NCBI RefSeq assembly: GCF_014650555.1
Contig: NZ_BMVE01000005.1
Coordinates: forward strand, 248,001 to 312,000
Reading direction: 5' to 3'
From: Streptomyces goshikiensis
GTDB lineage: Bacteria; Actinomycetota; Actinomycetes; Streptomycetales; Streptomycetaceae
Length of the DNA stretch: 64,000 nucleotides
Below, piece by piece: positions 51,896-61,399 of this stretch. The notes below the pieces were generated by a model, which saw nothing but the letters and a program-made list of their open reading frames with translations, was not told where the DNA came from and ran no database searches. Made by a program: the position numbers and the translations under genes. The stretch's first letter is position 1. Each line of letters opens with the position of its first letter.

Positions 51896-53893
51896 CTACG
51901 AGCCCTGTTCGTAGGTGACGGGCAGTCCGGCGGGGGCGGTTCCGGTGGGGGCGACCTGAAGCGTCTTGAGGGCGAACTCCATGACCTTCTTGTAGATGGG
52001 GCCGCAGATCTGGCCGCCGAAGTAGCTGCCCTTGGTGGGGTTCTGGATGGCGCAGTAGACGGTGACGCGGGGGTTGTCGGCGGGCGCGAACCCGGCGAAG
52101 GAGGCGGTGTACCCCTTGTAGCGGCCGGTGGCCGGATCCACCCGGTTGGAGGTGCCGGTCTTGCCGCCGACCCGGTAGCCGGGGATGCGCGCCTTGGTGC
52201 CGGTGCCCTCCTGGTCGTCGACCACGGATTCGAGCATCGCGGCGAGGGTCTTGGCGGTCGCCTCGCTGATCACGCGGTTCTTGTCGGGCGCGGGGGCCGG
52301 GGTGAACCGGCCGTCGGGGCCCTTGGTGCCGCGGACCAGGGTCGGCTCGATCCGGACCCCGGCGTTGGCGATGGTGGAGTACACGGAGGCGGCCTGCATG
52401 GCGTTGAGGGACAGGCCCTGGCCGAAGGGGATCGTGTACTGCTGGGAGGTGGACCAGGCCTCGGGCCTGGCCAGGATGCCGCGGGACTCGCCGGGGTAGC
52501 CGAGGCCGGTGGGCTGCCCGATGCCGAACTTGGTCAGGTACGAGTACAGGACCCGGTTGGCCTCGGGCTGGGTGGCGCCGAGCTGGCCGGTGGCCAGGAT
52601 GGTGCCGATGTTGGAGGACTTGGCGAGGACCCCGTTGAGGGTCAGGTACCAGGTCGGGTGGTCGATGTCGTCCTTGAACAGCCGGTCGCCCCGGTGCAGC
52701 CGGTTGGGGACCTCGACGTGGGTCTCGGGGGTGGCCTTCTTCTCCTCCAGTACGGCGGCCATCGACATCACCTTGGCGGTGGAGCCGGGCTCGTACACGT
52801 CCTGGAGGGCGGCGTTGCCCATGGCGGCGGAGCTGGCCCGGGAGAGGTCGCCCGGGTCGAAGCCGGGGGCGTTGGCCATGGCGAGGACCTCGCCGGTGCG
52901 GGTGTCCTGGACGATGACGTAGCCGCGGTCGGCCCCGGACTTCTCGACCTGCTCGGTGATGGCGCTCTGCGCCGCCCACTGGATGTCGCGGTCGATGGTC
53001 AGCTCGATGTCCTCGCCGGGCACGGCGGGCTTCTCGCTGGATCCGGCCGTCGGGACCCGGCGGCCGCCGGACTGGGCGTAGGTGAGCTCGCCGTCCTTGC
53101 CGGCCAGCTTCTTGTCGAGGGCGGACTCCAGGCCGCCGCCGCCCTTGCCGTCGGCATTGACGTAACCCAGTATCCCGGCGGCCAGGTCGCCGCCCGGGTA
53201 CACGCGCTTGCTGCTGTCGTCCTTGAACACGCCGGCGAGGACGTTGGCGCCGGGGCCGTTGTTCTTGCGGTCCGCGGTGGCCTTCTGGGCGAAGACCCGC
53301 TGGAGGTCCTTGATCTGGTTCCAGACCTGGGGGGTCTGGCGGCGGGCGAGGACGACGTAGCGGGTGTTCTTGGTCTTCAGGAGCCCCGCGATCGCCTTGG
53401 CGTCCTTGCCGAGGATCGGTGCGAGGAGGGCCGCGGCCTGCTCGGGGGCGTCGGGGGCCTTGCTCTCCTGCGGGGTGAACATCTTGGGGTCGGCCGTGAT
53501 GTCGTACGCGTCGACGCTGGTGGCGAGGGCGACGCCCTTGCGGTCGGTGATCTCCCCGCGTTCGGCGGCGAGGGTGTGGCTGGCGAAGCGGTTCTCCGTG
53601 GCCTTGGCGGAGTACGCGGACGCGTCCACGGCCTGGACCTGGAGGAGGCGCACCACGAAGGCGAACATGACGAAGGTCAGGCCGAGGCTGACGAGCCGCA
53701 GCCGGGGCCTCGGGCTGCCGAGCCGGATCGTGTGCGGCCGGCGCGCGGGGGCGGGCCTGCGGGGCGCCGCCGGCTTCTGCGGCCGGCGCCCGGCCGGGCC
53801 GGGCACCTTGCGCGCCGGCCCCCCGCCGCTCACGCCGCCACCGCCGGCCGTGCGGCGCGGCTGCCGGGGGCGCCGCCCCCGGACCCTCTGCAC
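51896..53893 (-). CDS. ftsI: Septal transpeptidase FtsI (class B penicillin-binding protein)
   Basis: A 665-aa class B PBP that cross-links septal peptidoglycan. It has a basic cytoplasmic tail, a membrane anchor (LVSLGLTFVMFAFVVRLLQV at about 68-87), a dimerisation domain with AERGEITDRKGVALATS, and the transpeptidase domain. That domain has EPGSTAKV (catalytic Ser), SSN in LAKSSNIGT, and KTGT in VGGKTGTSN. Which start is used is unclear: GTG 53893 has no ribosome binding site, and GTG 53833 would remove 20 residues of tail and also has only a weak one. It lies 45 nt after ftsL. Confidence 0.95.
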   Translation of the reverse strand: MQRVRGRRPRQPRRTAGGGGVSGGGPARKVPGPAGRRPQKPAAPRRPAPARRPHTIRLGSPRPRLRLVSLGLTFVMFAFVVRLLQVQAVDASAYSAKATENRFASHTLAAERGEITDRKGVALATSVDAYDITADPKMFTPQESKAPDAPEQAAALLAPILGKDAKAIAGLLKTKNTRYVVLARRQTPQVWNQIKDLQRVFAQKATADRKNNGPGANVLAGVFKDDSSKRVYPGGDLAAGILGYVNADGKGGGGLESALDKKLAGKDGELTYAQSGGRRVPTAGSSEKPAVPGEDIELTIDRDIQWAAQSAITEQVEKSGADRGYVIVQDTRTGEVLAMANAPGFDPGDLSRASSAAMGNAALQDVYEPGSTAKVMSMAAVLEEKKATPETHVEVPNRLHRGDRLFKDDIDHPTWYLTLNGVLAKSSNIGTILATGQLGATQPEANRVLYSYLTKFGIGQPTGLGYPGESRGILARPEAWSTSQQYTIPFGQGLSLNAMQAASVYSTIANAGVRIEPTLVRGTKGPDGRFTPAPAPDKNRVISEATAKTLAAMLESVVDDQEGTGTKARIPGYRVGGKTGTSNRVDPATGRYKGYTASFAGFAPADNPRVTVYCAIQNPTKGSYFGGQICGPIYKKVMEFALKTLQVAPTGTAPAGLPVTYEQGS

Positions 53894-53938
53894 CGCCGGG
53901 GGCGTCCGGCGATCACGTCGCGGGGGTGGGTCACGGCG

Positions 53939-54436
53939 TCACCTTCCAGGGGTCTGGCTGGGGGCGGGCGCGGGCGCGGACGGCGGGGCCTGCGCCGGGG
54001 CCTGTGCGCCCGCCGCGGCGGAGGGCGCGGTGGACGCCGCCGCGGACGACGCGGCGGAGGGTGCGGGGGACGGCGGGGCGGACGGCGGCGGGGGTTCCGA
54101 CGCGGCCGCGGCGGACCCGGCGACCTTGCCGTCCGGCCCGATGAAGACCGGGCTGCCGCCGGGGACCAGGCCCAGCTCGTGGGCCCGGCGCTGCAACGCG
54201 TCCGGGGCTGAGTACCCGTCCACGTCCCGTTGCAGCGCCTGCTCCTCGTCCGTCAGCGCGGTGGTCTCCCGCTTCAGCTTCGTCAGCTGGAAGGAGCCCT
54301 CGTTCAGCGCGGAGTTCAGCAGCAGCAGGCTGATCAGCCCGCCGCCCAGCAGCGCCACCACCAGCAGGACGAACGGCATCCGGGCGGCCTGCCCGGCCGC
54401 CGCCGCCTTCCCCGGCCGACCTCCGCGCTTGGTCAC
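53939..54436 (-). CDS. ftsL: Cell division protein FtsL
   Basis: A 165-aa bitopic protein of the divisome core. A basic tail is followed by one membrane segment (MPFVLLVVALLGGGLISLLLL) and a periplasmic coiled coil of leucine-zipper type (FQLTKLKRETTALTDEEQALQRDVDGYSAPDALQRRAHELGLV). A long Pro/Ala/Ser tail, probably disordered, ends the protein. GTG 54436 overlaps the rsmH stop by 4 nt. The extension upstream in the same frame lies inside rsmH and is not used. Confidence 0.9.
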   Translation of the reverse strand: MTKRGGRPGKAAAAGQAARMPFVLLVVALLGGGLISLLLLNSALNEGSFQLTKLKRETTALTDEEQALQRDVDGYSAPDALQRRAHELGLVPGGSPVFIGPDGKVAGSAAAASEPPPPSAPPSPAPSAASSAAASTAPSAAAGAQAPAQAPPSAPAPAPSQTPGR

Positions 54437-55392
54437 AGCCGCGCCTCCCGGATGCGTTCGACGCCGCGGAAGCGGGCCGGGGCGGCCCGCCGGTTCTCGG
54501 CGATCTCCTCCTCCGTCGGCAGTTCCGCGCCCCGCGTCAGCAGCTTCAGCTTCGGCTGGTACTTCTCGGGGACCACCGGCAGCCCGGGCGGCGCCGTCGA
54601 GGTCGCGCCCGCCGCGAAGACCTGCTTGACGAGCCGGTCCTCCAGCGAGTGGTAGGACAGCACCGCGATCCGCCCGCCCACCGCGATCCGGTCCACGGCC
54701 GCCGGGATCGCCCGCTCCAGGCCCGACAGCTCGCCGTTGACCTCGATCCGCAGCGCCTGGAAGGTCCGCTTCGCCGGGTTGCCGCCCGTCCGCTTCGCCG
54801 CCTGCGGCAGCGCGTCGCGGATCAGCTCGACCAGCCGGGCGCTGTTGGAGAAGGGCTCCTTCTCGCGCTCGCGCACGACCGCCGACACGATCCGCTTGGC
54901 CTGCTTCTCCTCGCCGTACTGGCGCAGGATCCGCACCAGCTCGCCGGGGGCGTACGTGTTGAGGACCTCGGCGGCGCTGATGCCGGTCGTCTGGTCCATC
55001 CGCATGTCCAGCGGCGCGTCCTGCGCGTACGCGAACCCGCGGTCGGCCTCGTCCAGCTGCATGGAGGAGACGCCGAGGTCGAAGAGGATGCCCTGGACGG
55101 CGGGGATGCGCAGGCCGTCGAGCACCTCCGCGAGGTCGGCGTAGATCGCGTGGACCAGGGTGACCCGGTCGCCGAAGGGCGCGAGCCGCTCGCCGGAGAG
55201 GCGCAGGGCCTCCTTGTCGCGGTCGAGGCCGATCAGGTGGGCCTCGGGGAACCGGGTGAGCAGGGCCTCGCTGTGGCCGCCGAGGCCGAGGGTGCAGTCG
55301 ACGACGACGGCCCCCGGCTTCTGCAGCGCCGGGGCCAACAGGTCCAGGCACCGCTGGAGCATCACCGGGACATGTCGGGACTCGCTAGTCAA
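54433..55392 (-). CDS. rsmH: 16S rRNA m4C1402 methyltransferase
   Basis: A 319-aa SAM-dependent enzyme (MraW) that methylates C1402 of 16S rRNA at the decoding centre. Motifs include HVPVMLQRCLDLL, the SAM loop VVDCTLGLGGHSEALL, GLDRDKEAL, LFDLGVSSMQLDEADRGFAY and the C-terminal LSYHSLEDRLVKQVF. The start is a TTG codon at 55392, with GAGAGGG upstream. The next possible starts would remove the conserved HVPVM block. It is the first gene of the division cluster; no mraZ precedes it. Confidence 0.95.
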   Translation of the reverse strand: MTSESRHVPVMLQRCLDLLAPALQKPGAVVVDCTLGLGGHSEALLTRFPEAHLIGLDRDKEALRLSGERLAPFGDRVTLVHAIYADLAEVLDGLRIPAVQGILFDLGVSSMQLDEADRGFAYAQDAPLDMRMDQTTGISAAEVLNTYAPGELVRILRQYGEEKQAKRIVSAVVREREKEPFSNSARLVELIRDALPQAAKRTGGNPAKRTFQALRIEVNGELSGLERAIPAAVDRIAVGGRIAVLSYHSLEDRLVKQVFAAGATSTAPPGLPVVPEKYQPKLKLLTRGAELPTEEEIAENRRAAPARFRGVERIREARL

Positions 55393-55507
55393 AGCGCCCT
55401 CTCAGATAACGGCGCGGCAGGCGTACGCCGCGCCGCGCACGCGGAGTTTTACCAGGATTACCAAGGGCCGGAAGGCCCGTGGGGCCGGGCTCCGGCCGGT
55501 TCGCGCC

Positions 55508-55535
55508 ACTTTAGTGCAACGGTCGCCGCGGTCAA
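55508..55535 (-). promoter_or_regulatory. Candidate promoter of the division (dcw) cluster
   Basis: On the minus strand TTGACC (55530-55535) and TAAAGT (55508-55513) form a sigma-HrdB-like promoter with a 16-bp spacer. Transcription would begin about 110 nt upstream of the rsmH TTG start. The rest of the 319-bp gap to 55711 shows no gene; a second TTGACC at 55649 on the plus strand could be part of the carbonic anhydrase promoter. Confidence 0.5.
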
Positions 55536-55711
55536 CGAACCGCACCCGCGCGCCGTGCGGCGCTCTCCCGGCGAACCGGCGAATGCCGCGAATCACCCGA
55601 TCAGGTGCATCCGCCTCACTCCTGTGGGGTAGCTCACAACAAGGCCGGTTGACCTTCTTTGTCGACCTTCGCTCCATGCCCGGACGAGCTGTGACCACTA
55701 ACGTCGTACCC

Positions 55712-56263
55712 ATGACGACCTCCGCATCCCTGCCCGCCGACCCCGCTCCCCCGGCATCCGGCGGCCGTTCCGTCACGGACCGGCTGGTCGAGGCCAACCG
55801 GCAGTACGCCGCGCGGTTCGCCGACCCGGGCATGGACGCCCGGCCGGTCCTCCACGTCGCCGTCGTGGCCTGTATGGACGCCCGCCTCGACCTGCACAAG
55901 GCCCTCGGCCTGGAACTCGGCGACTGCCACACCATCCGCAACGCCGGCGGGGTCGTCACCGACGACACCATCCGCTCGCTCACCATCAGCCAGCGCGCCC
56001 TCGGCACCCGCGCGGTGATACTCATCCACCACACCGGCTGCGGTCTCGAAAGCCTGACCGAGGACTTCCGGCACGAGCTGGAGGACGAGGTCGGCCAGCG
56101 CCCCGCCTGGGCCGTGGAGGCCTTCCGCGACGTTGACCAGGACGTTCGCCAGTCCATGCAACGCGTGCGGACCAACCCCTTCCTCCCCCACACGGACGAT
56201 GTGCGAGGCTTCGTCTTCGACGTGCACACCGGGCTCCTGCGGGAGATCGATCCGGCCTCTTGA
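55712..56263 (+). CDS. Beta-class carbonic anhydrase
   Basis: A 183-aa zinc enzyme that interconverts CO2 and bicarbonate in the cytoplasm. The zinc ligands are Cys54 (with Asp56 and Arg58 in VACMDARLDL), His107 and Cys110 in HHTGCG. It also has GDCHTIRNAGGVVTDDTIRSL, the conserved Arg-Asn-Ala-Gly segment. The length fits the short actinobacterial type. ATG 55712 gives MTTSASLPA; longer in-frame extensions have no conserved sequence. It diverges from rsmH. Confidence 0.94.
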   Translation: MTTSASLPADPAPPASGGRSVTDRLVEANRQYAARFADPGMDARPVLHVAVVACMDARLDLHKALGLELGDCHTIRNAGGVVTDDTIRSLTISQRALGTRAVILIHHTGCGLESLTEDFRHELEDEVGQRPAWAVEAFRDVDQDVRQSMQRVRTNPFLPHTDDVRGFVFDVHTGLLREIDPAS

Positions 56264-56410
56264 GTGACACGGGCCCGTGACGCCGTCAAGAATGCGGAGA
56301 TGACGTCACCCGGAGAGCCTCCGGGGCGACGTCGTATCCGTTGGGTGCGTTGGGGTGGGCCGTGCATGCGCCGAGGGCGTCGGCCCTGAGGAAGGGCCGA
56401 GGAGAACCAG

Positions 56411-57421
56411 GTGACGACGTACGACGACAGAGCGAGCCTCGCGGATCTGACCAGCACGGCGGAGCGGGTCCGCCACTCGGTCGAGAGCGTGATCGAGGGC
56501 AAGCCCGAGGTCGTCCGCCTGGCGCTGACCGTGCTCCTCGCCGAGGGCCACCTGCTCATCGAGGACGTCCCCGGCGTCGGCAAGACCATGCTGGCCAAGA
56601 CGCTCGCCAAGTCCATCGACTGCTCGGTGCAGCGCATCCAGTTCACCCCGGACCTGCTGCCCTCGGACATCACCGGCGTCAGCATCTACGACCAGCAGCG
56701 CCGCGAGTTCGAGTTCAAGCCGGGCGCGATCTTCGCGCAGATCGTCATCGGCGACGAGATCAACCGCGCCTCCCCCAAGACCCAGTCCGCGCTGCTGGAG
56801 TCGATGGAGGAGCGCCAGGTCACCATCGACGGCACCACCTACACGCTGCCCAGCCCGTTCATGGTCGTCGCCACCCAGAACCCGGTCGAGATGGAGGGCA
56901 CCTACCCCCTCCCCGAAGCCCAGCGCGACCGCTTCATGGCCCGCGTCTCCGTCGGATACCCGAGCCCCGAGGCCGAGCTCCAGATGCTCGACGTGCACGG
57001 CGGGCTCTCCCCGCTCGACGACCTCACCGCCGTGGCGCACGCGCACGACATCGTGAAGCTCATCGAGGCCGTCCGCGAGGTGTACGTCGCCGAGCCCGTC
57101 CGGCGCTACGTCGTCGACCTGGTCTCCGCCACCCGCACCCACCCGGACCTGCGCCTCGGCGCCTCGCCGCGCGCCACCCTGCACCTGCTGCGCGCCGTGA
57201 AGGCCTCCGCCGCCCTCGCCGGCCGCGAGTACGTACTGCCCGACGACGTCCAGGCCCTGGCCGCCCCCGTCCTCGCGCACCGGCTGCTGCCCACCGCGCA
57301 GGCCCAGCTGAACCGGCGCACCGCCGAGCAGGTCGTCCACGACATCCTCCAGCGCACCCCCGTCCCGGCCGCGCACGCCCGCGGCGAGATGCCGCCCGGC
57401 GCGGGCACCCGGGGCTTCTGA
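56411..57421 (+). CDS. MoxR family AAA+ ATPase
   Basis: A 336-aa AAA+ ATPase that acts as a chaperone in assembling or activating partner complexes. Walker A GVGKT is at about 55-59, Walker B IVIGDEINRASP, the sensor 1 region MVVATQNPVEMEGTYPLPEAQRDRFM, and the C-terminal lid PRATLHLLRAVKASAALAG. GTG 56411 has GGAG upstream. It starts a three-gene operon with a DUF58 protein and a transglutaminase; this trio is common and is thought to act in membrane or cell-surface processes. It overlaps the next gene by one base (TGATG). Confidence 0.95.
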   Translation: MTTYDDRASLADLTSTAERVRHSVESVIEGKPEVVRLALTVLLAEGHLLIEDVPGVGKTMLAKTLAKSIDCSVQRIQFTPDLLPSDITGVSIYDQQRREFEFKPGAIFAQIVIGDEINRASPKTQSALLESMEERQVTIDGTTYTLPSPFMVVATQNPVEMEGTYPLPEAQRDRFMARVSVGYPSPEAELQMLDVHGGLSPLDDLTAVAHAHDIVKLIEAVREVYVAEPVRRYVVDLVSATRTHPDLRLGASPRATLHLLRAVKASAALAGREYVLPDDVQALAAPVLAHRLLPTAQAQLNRRTAEQVVHDILQRTPVPAAHARGEMPPGAGTRGF

Positions 57422-58809
57422 TGAGCGCCGGTGCCCCGAGCGGCGCCGGCGGCGAGGGCCGGCCCGCCGGCGGGCTGCGTTCGTCCCTGTCCGGGCTCAC
57501 CACCCGCGGCCGCTCCTTCGTGGCCGCCGGGATCGCCGCCGCCGTGTGCGCCTACGTCCTCGGCCAGGAGGAACTCCTGCGGGTCGGGCTGCTGCTCGCG
57601 GCGCTGCCGCTGATCTGCGTCCTCGCCCTGCACCGCACCCGCCACCGGGTCACCGGCAGCCGCCGGCTCACCCCGACCCGGGTGTCCGCGGGCGGCGAGG
57701 CACGGGTGCAGCTGAGGATGGACAACACCTCGCGGGTACCGACCGGCCTGCTGATGCTCCAGGACCGGGTGCCCTACGTCCTCGGGCCCCGGCCCCGCTT
57801 CGTCCTGGACCGGGTCGAGCCGGGCGGGCGCCGCGAGGTCTCCTACCGGGTCCGCTCCGACCTGCGCGGCCGCTACCCGCTGGGCCCGCTCCAGCTGCGC
57901 CTGTCCGACCCCTTCGGCCTGGTCGAGCTGACCCGCTCCTTCAGCGCGTACGACACCCTCACCGTCATCCCGCGCACCGAGGCCCTGCCCGCGGTCCGCC
58001 TCACCGGCGAGTCCTCCGGCTACGGCGACGGCAGCCGCCGCTCGCTGGCCCTGTCCGGCGACGACGACGTGATCCCCCGCGGTTACCGGCGCGGCGACGA
58101 CCTGCGCCGGGTGCACTGGCGCTCCACCGCCCGCTACGGCGAGCTGATGGTGCGCCGCGAGGAGCAGCCGCAGCGCAGCCGGGCCACCGTCCTGCTCGAC
58201 ACGCGGCAGCTCGCCTTCGAGGGCGCCGGACCGGATTCCGCGTTCGAATGGGCCGTCTCGGGGGCCGCCTCGACGCTGACGCACCTGCTGGAGCAGGGCT
58301 TCTCGGTGCGGCTGCTCACCGACACCGGCGATTCGATGCCCGGCGGCGAGGGCGGCGGCGGTTTCAACGGGGGCTCCTCCGGCGGGCAGGAGTCCGCCGT
58401 GGCCGCGGGGCTGATGATGGACACCCTCGCGGTAGTCGGCCACTCCGACGGGGCCGGGCTGTCGCGGGCCCACGACGCGATACGCGGCGCGGGCGGGGCG
58501 CTCGGCGGAGCCGGCTCCGACGGGCTCCTCGTCGGCTTCTTCGGCGATCTCGACGACGTACAGACGGAGCTGGTGGCGAGGATGCGCCAGCGGGCCGCCG
58601 GCGCCGTGGCGTTCGTACTGGACTCCGAGACCTGGGCCGGGCGGCCCGCGCGGGAGACCGCGCTGCCACCGCTCCAGGAACGGCTGCGCAGGCTGCGCGA
58701 CGCGGGCTGGACGGCCCTGGCCGCCCCGCCCGGGGTGGCCTTCGGCGAGCTGTGGCGGCAGGCCGGGAACGCTCCGCTCGGCACGGGAACTTCCGGAGGT
58801 TGGGGATGA
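57421..58809 (+). CDS. DUF58 domain protein (MoxR partner)
   Basis: A 462-aa protein with two membrane segments near residues 33-50 and 53-70. A beta-rich region with PFGLVELTRSF follows, then the DUF58 core DVIPRGYRRGDDLRRVHWRSTARYGELMVRREEQ, which precedes a vWA-like domain (TVLLDTRQ). A Gly-rich loop (GGEGGGGFNGGSSGGQ) interrupts the later half. DUF58 proteins work with MoxR ATPases. ATG 57421 shares one base with the moxR stop, and the next gene starts in an ATGA overlap. Confidence 0.92.
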   Translation: MSAGAPSGAGGEGRPAGGLRSSLSGLTTRGRSFVAAGIAAAVCAYVLGQEELLRVGLLLAALPLICVLALHRTRHRVTGSRRLTPTRVSAGGEARVQLRMDNTSRVPTGLLMLQDRVPYVLGPRPRFVLDRVEPGGRREVSYRVRSDLRGRYPLGPLQLRLSDPFGLVELTRSFSAYDTLTVIPRTEALPAVRLTGESSGYGDGSRRSLALSGDDDVIPRGYRRGDDLRRVHWRSTARYGELMVRREEQPQRSRATVLLDTRQLAFEGAGPDSAFEWAVSGAASTLTHLLEQGFSVRLLTDTGDSMPGGEGGGGFNGGSSGGQESAVAAGLMMDTLAVVGHSDGAGLSRAHDAIRGAGGALGGAGSDGLLVGFFGDLDDVQTELVARMRQRAAGAVAFVLDSETWAGRPARETALPPLQERLRRLRDAGWTALAAPPGVAFGELWRQAGNAPLGTGTSGGWG

Positions 58810-61232
58810 GCGGGCGGGCGAGACTGACGGTTTTCGCGGCGCTGGCGACGCTGCTGACCTCCTGGTCACTGGCCGGGCTGGTCGAGTCGAGCGGCTGGAT
58901 CGCGCAGGCCGCGGCGCTGCTCGCCGTACAGGCGGCGGTGGGTGCGGGAGCCCGGCGGGTGCCGCTGGCGCGGTCGCTGACCGTGGCCGCGCAGCTGCTG
59001 GTGTCGCTGCTGATCCTCGTGTTCCTGTTCGCGGGCCGGGGCGAGTCCACCGGGAACGGGCCGCTGGCCTACCTGGTGACCGACTTCGGCGCGCTGTTCG
59101 GGCAGGGCGTCCGGGACGTCGGCGAGTTCGCGATACCGGCGCCGCTGACGGACGGCATCCAGCTGCTGCTGCTCGCCGGGGTGCTGCTGGTCGGGCTGCT
59201 CGTGGACATGCTGGCGGTGACGCTGCGCACGGCCGCGGCGGCCGGACTGCCGCTGCTCGCGCTGTACTCGGTGGCCGCAGGGCTGGCCACCGACGACTCC
59301 GGCACCTGGTTCTCGTTCCTGCTGGCCGGGACCGGCTACCTGCTGCTCCTGCTCGCCGAGGGCCGCGACCGGCTCGCCCAGTGGGGCCGGGTCTTCGGCG
59401 CCGCCCCGCGCGGCCGGGTCTCGGCCGCCTCCGGGTACGGGGGCGGCGCGGCCGGCGGCCAGGCGGTGGCGCCCGTACGCACCGGGCGGCGGATCGGTGT
59501 GGTGGCGCTGGGCCTGGCACTGGCCGTGCCGATGGCCCTGCCGGCGCTCGGTGACGGGCTGATCGGCGGCCGGGGCACCGGCGACGCCGACGGCAGCGGC
59601 GCGGGCGGCGGCACCATCTCGGCGGTCAACCCGCTGGTCTCGCTGCAGAGCAGCCTGAACGCGCAGGACAACCGGGTGGTGCTCAAGTACCGCACGGACA
59701 GCACCCAGGTCGCCGACCAGTACGTACGGATCCTGGCGCTGGACGAGTTCAACGGCGTCAAGTGGGAGGCCTCCGGGCGGCCGCTGAGCGACGTCCCGGC
59801 GCGGATGCCGAACCCGCCGGGGCTGGGCGACCAGGTCCGGGCCGGCGCGAGCGAGGTGCGCACCACCTTCTCGGCGGCCGACACCTACGTACAGCGCTAC
59901 CTGCCGATGCCGTACCCGGCGACCGGGGTGGACATCGGCGGGAAGTGGCGGTTCGAGCCGGCCGGCCGGACCCTGGTCGGTGACCAGCTCGGCAAGGACA
60001 AGTTCCAGAACGTGCAGGGCGCCCAGTACACGGTGCGGAGCATGATGCTGCGGCCGACGGTGCGCCAGCTCCAGAGCGCGCCCGCGCCGGGCGACGCGAT
60101 CCGCGCCGACTACACGAAGCTGCCGGACAACCTCCCGCCGGTCGTCGCGGACACGGCCCGCAAGGTGACGCAGGGCTCGAAGGACGACTACACGCGGGCG
60201 GTGAAGCTCCAGGACTTCTTCGCCGTGAGCGGTGGGTTCCGGTACAACACACGGACCGCCTCGGGTACGGGGCCGCAGGCCGTGGCCCGCTTCCTTGAGG
60301 ACAAGGAAGGCTTCTGCATCCACTTCGCGTTCTCGATGGCGGCGATGTCCCGGTCGCTCGGGATCCCGGCGCGGGTGGCGGTCGGGTTCACCCCCGGCGA
60401 GCGGCAGTCGGACGGCACGTGGAACGTCTCGATGCGGGACGCGCACGCGTGGCCGGAGCTGTACTTCGAGGGCGTCGGCTGGACCCGGTTCGAGCCGACG
60501 CCGCGCTCCGGGATCTCGATCCCCGACTACAGCCAGGCGCAGACCCCGTCGAGCCGGCCGTCCGCGCCGTCGGCGCTGCCGTCGGCGAGCGCGACGGAGC
60601 CGAACGCGGCCCCGTCGAAGGCGGACGACTGCCCGCCGGAGCTGAAGAAGCTGGGCGAGTGCGGGGCTCCGGCGTCGGCGCAGGCGGCCGGTCCGGGTGC
60701 GGGCGGGCCGTCCGTGCTCGCCGTACTGGGCTGGGTCGCGGGCGGGGTGGCGCTGCTCGGGCTGCCGATGCTGCCGATGCTGTGGCGGACCCGGGTGCGC
60801 GGGCGGCGGCTGGCCGCCGGGTCGGTGCTGTCCGCCTGGCGGGAGCTGGGAGACGCGGCGTGGGACGTGGGCATCGCCCCCGACGAGTCGCTGTCGCCCC
60901 GGGGAGCCGTGGCTCGGATCGTGGAGCTGGGGCGGCTGGAGCCGGACGCGACCGACGCGGTGCGGCGGGTCGGCGGGGCCGTGGAGCGGGCGCTGTACGC
61001 CCCGGCGGGGGCGGACGCCGCGTACCCGGGGCTGGCGCAGGACGTCCTGCTGGCCCGCGCGGGGCTGCTGGCCGGGGTGTCTCGGGCGGCGCGGCTGCGG
61101 GCGCGGCTGGCGCCGCGGTCCGCGGCGCGGGTGGTCTGGGCGGCGTCGGCCCGCTGGTCCGCCGCCTCCGCGGCGGCCGCGACCCGCCTCTCCGCCATCC
61201 GCCCACGCCTCCCCCTCCGCCACCGCGGCTGA
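58806..61232 (+). CDS. Membrane transglutaminase-like protein (TgpA/DUF3488 type)
   Basis: An 808-aa membrane protein. The first 260 residues carry several hydrophobic segments (DUF3488 region). A large extracytoplasmic domain follows with a transglutaminase-like core: Cys504 in KEGFCIHFAFSMA, His547 in RDAHAWPEL, and Glu563 in WTRFEPTPR where many relatives have Asp. A Ser/Pro-rich linker, one more membrane segment (LAVLGWVAGGVALLGLPMLPML) and a cytoplasmic DUF4129-like tail complete it. The family may cross-link or cleave peptides at the cell surface. ATG 58806 is coupled to the DUF58 gene. Confidence 0.92.
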   Translation: MSGRARLTVFAALATLLTSWSLAGLVESSGWIAQAAALLAVQAAVGAGARRVPLARSLTVAAQLLVSLLILVFLFAGRGESTGNGPLAYLVTDFGALFGQGVRDVGEFAIPAPLTDGIQLLLLAGVLLVGLLVDMLAVTLRTAAAAGLPLLALYSVAAGLATDDSGTWFSFLLAGTGYLLLLLAEGRDRLAQWGRVFGAAPRGRVSAASGYGGGAAGGQAVAPVRTGRRIGVVALGLALAVPMALPALGDGLIGGRGTGDADGSGAGGGTISAVNPLVSLQSSLNAQDNRVVLKYRTDSTQVADQYVRILALDEFNGVKWEASGRPLSDVPARMPNPPGLGDQVRAGASEVRTTFSAADTYVQRYLPMPYPATGVDIGGKWRFEPAGRTLVGDQLGKDKFQNVQGAQYTVRSMMLRPTVRQLQSAPAPGDAIRADYTKLPDNLPPVVADTARKVTQGSKDDYTRAVKLQDFFAVSGGFRYNTRTASGTGPQAVARFLEDKEGFCIHFAFSMAAMSRSLGIPARVAVGFTPGERQSDGTWNVSMRDAHAWPELYFEGVGWTRFEPTPRSGISIPDYSQAQTPSSRPSAPSALPSASATEPNAAPSKADDCPPELKKLGECGAPASAQAAGPGAGGPSVLAVLGWVAGGVALLGLPMLPMLWRTRVRGRRLAAGSVLSAWRELGDAAWDVGIAPDESLSPRGAVARIVELGRLEPDATDAVRRVGGAVERALYAPAGADAAYPGLAQDVLLARAGLLAGVSRAARLRARLAPRSAARVVWAASARWSAASAAAATRLSAIRPRLPLRHRG

Positions 61233-61343
61233 CCCCCGGCGCGGCCGGCAGCCCCGACACCGTTGGCGCCCCGGGCTCGCCGGCAGCTCCCGGCCCCGCC
61301 GGGCAACGCCGGCCTCGCCGGCACCCCGGTCCGGCGGCGGTTC

Positions 61344-61391
61344 CAGCCCGTCCGGCGTTTGAGGACCGGGGGTCCGGGGGCTGGCCCCCGG
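61344..61391 (+). repeat. Intergenic repeat element with a GC hairpin
   Basis: It starts CAGCCCGTCCGGCGTTTGAG, related to the 38-bp unit of the array near 12.8 kb. It ends in a hairpin CCGGGGG-ctgg-CCCCCGG (61374-61391), followed by CAA. It faces the next element head-on. Together with 61400-61547 it fills the 544-bp gap between the transglutaminase and TetR genes, where I see no gene; the stretch 61233-61343 is just GC-rich with short GCCGGC-type repeats. Confidence 0.8.
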
Positions 61392-61399
61392 CAACCGCC

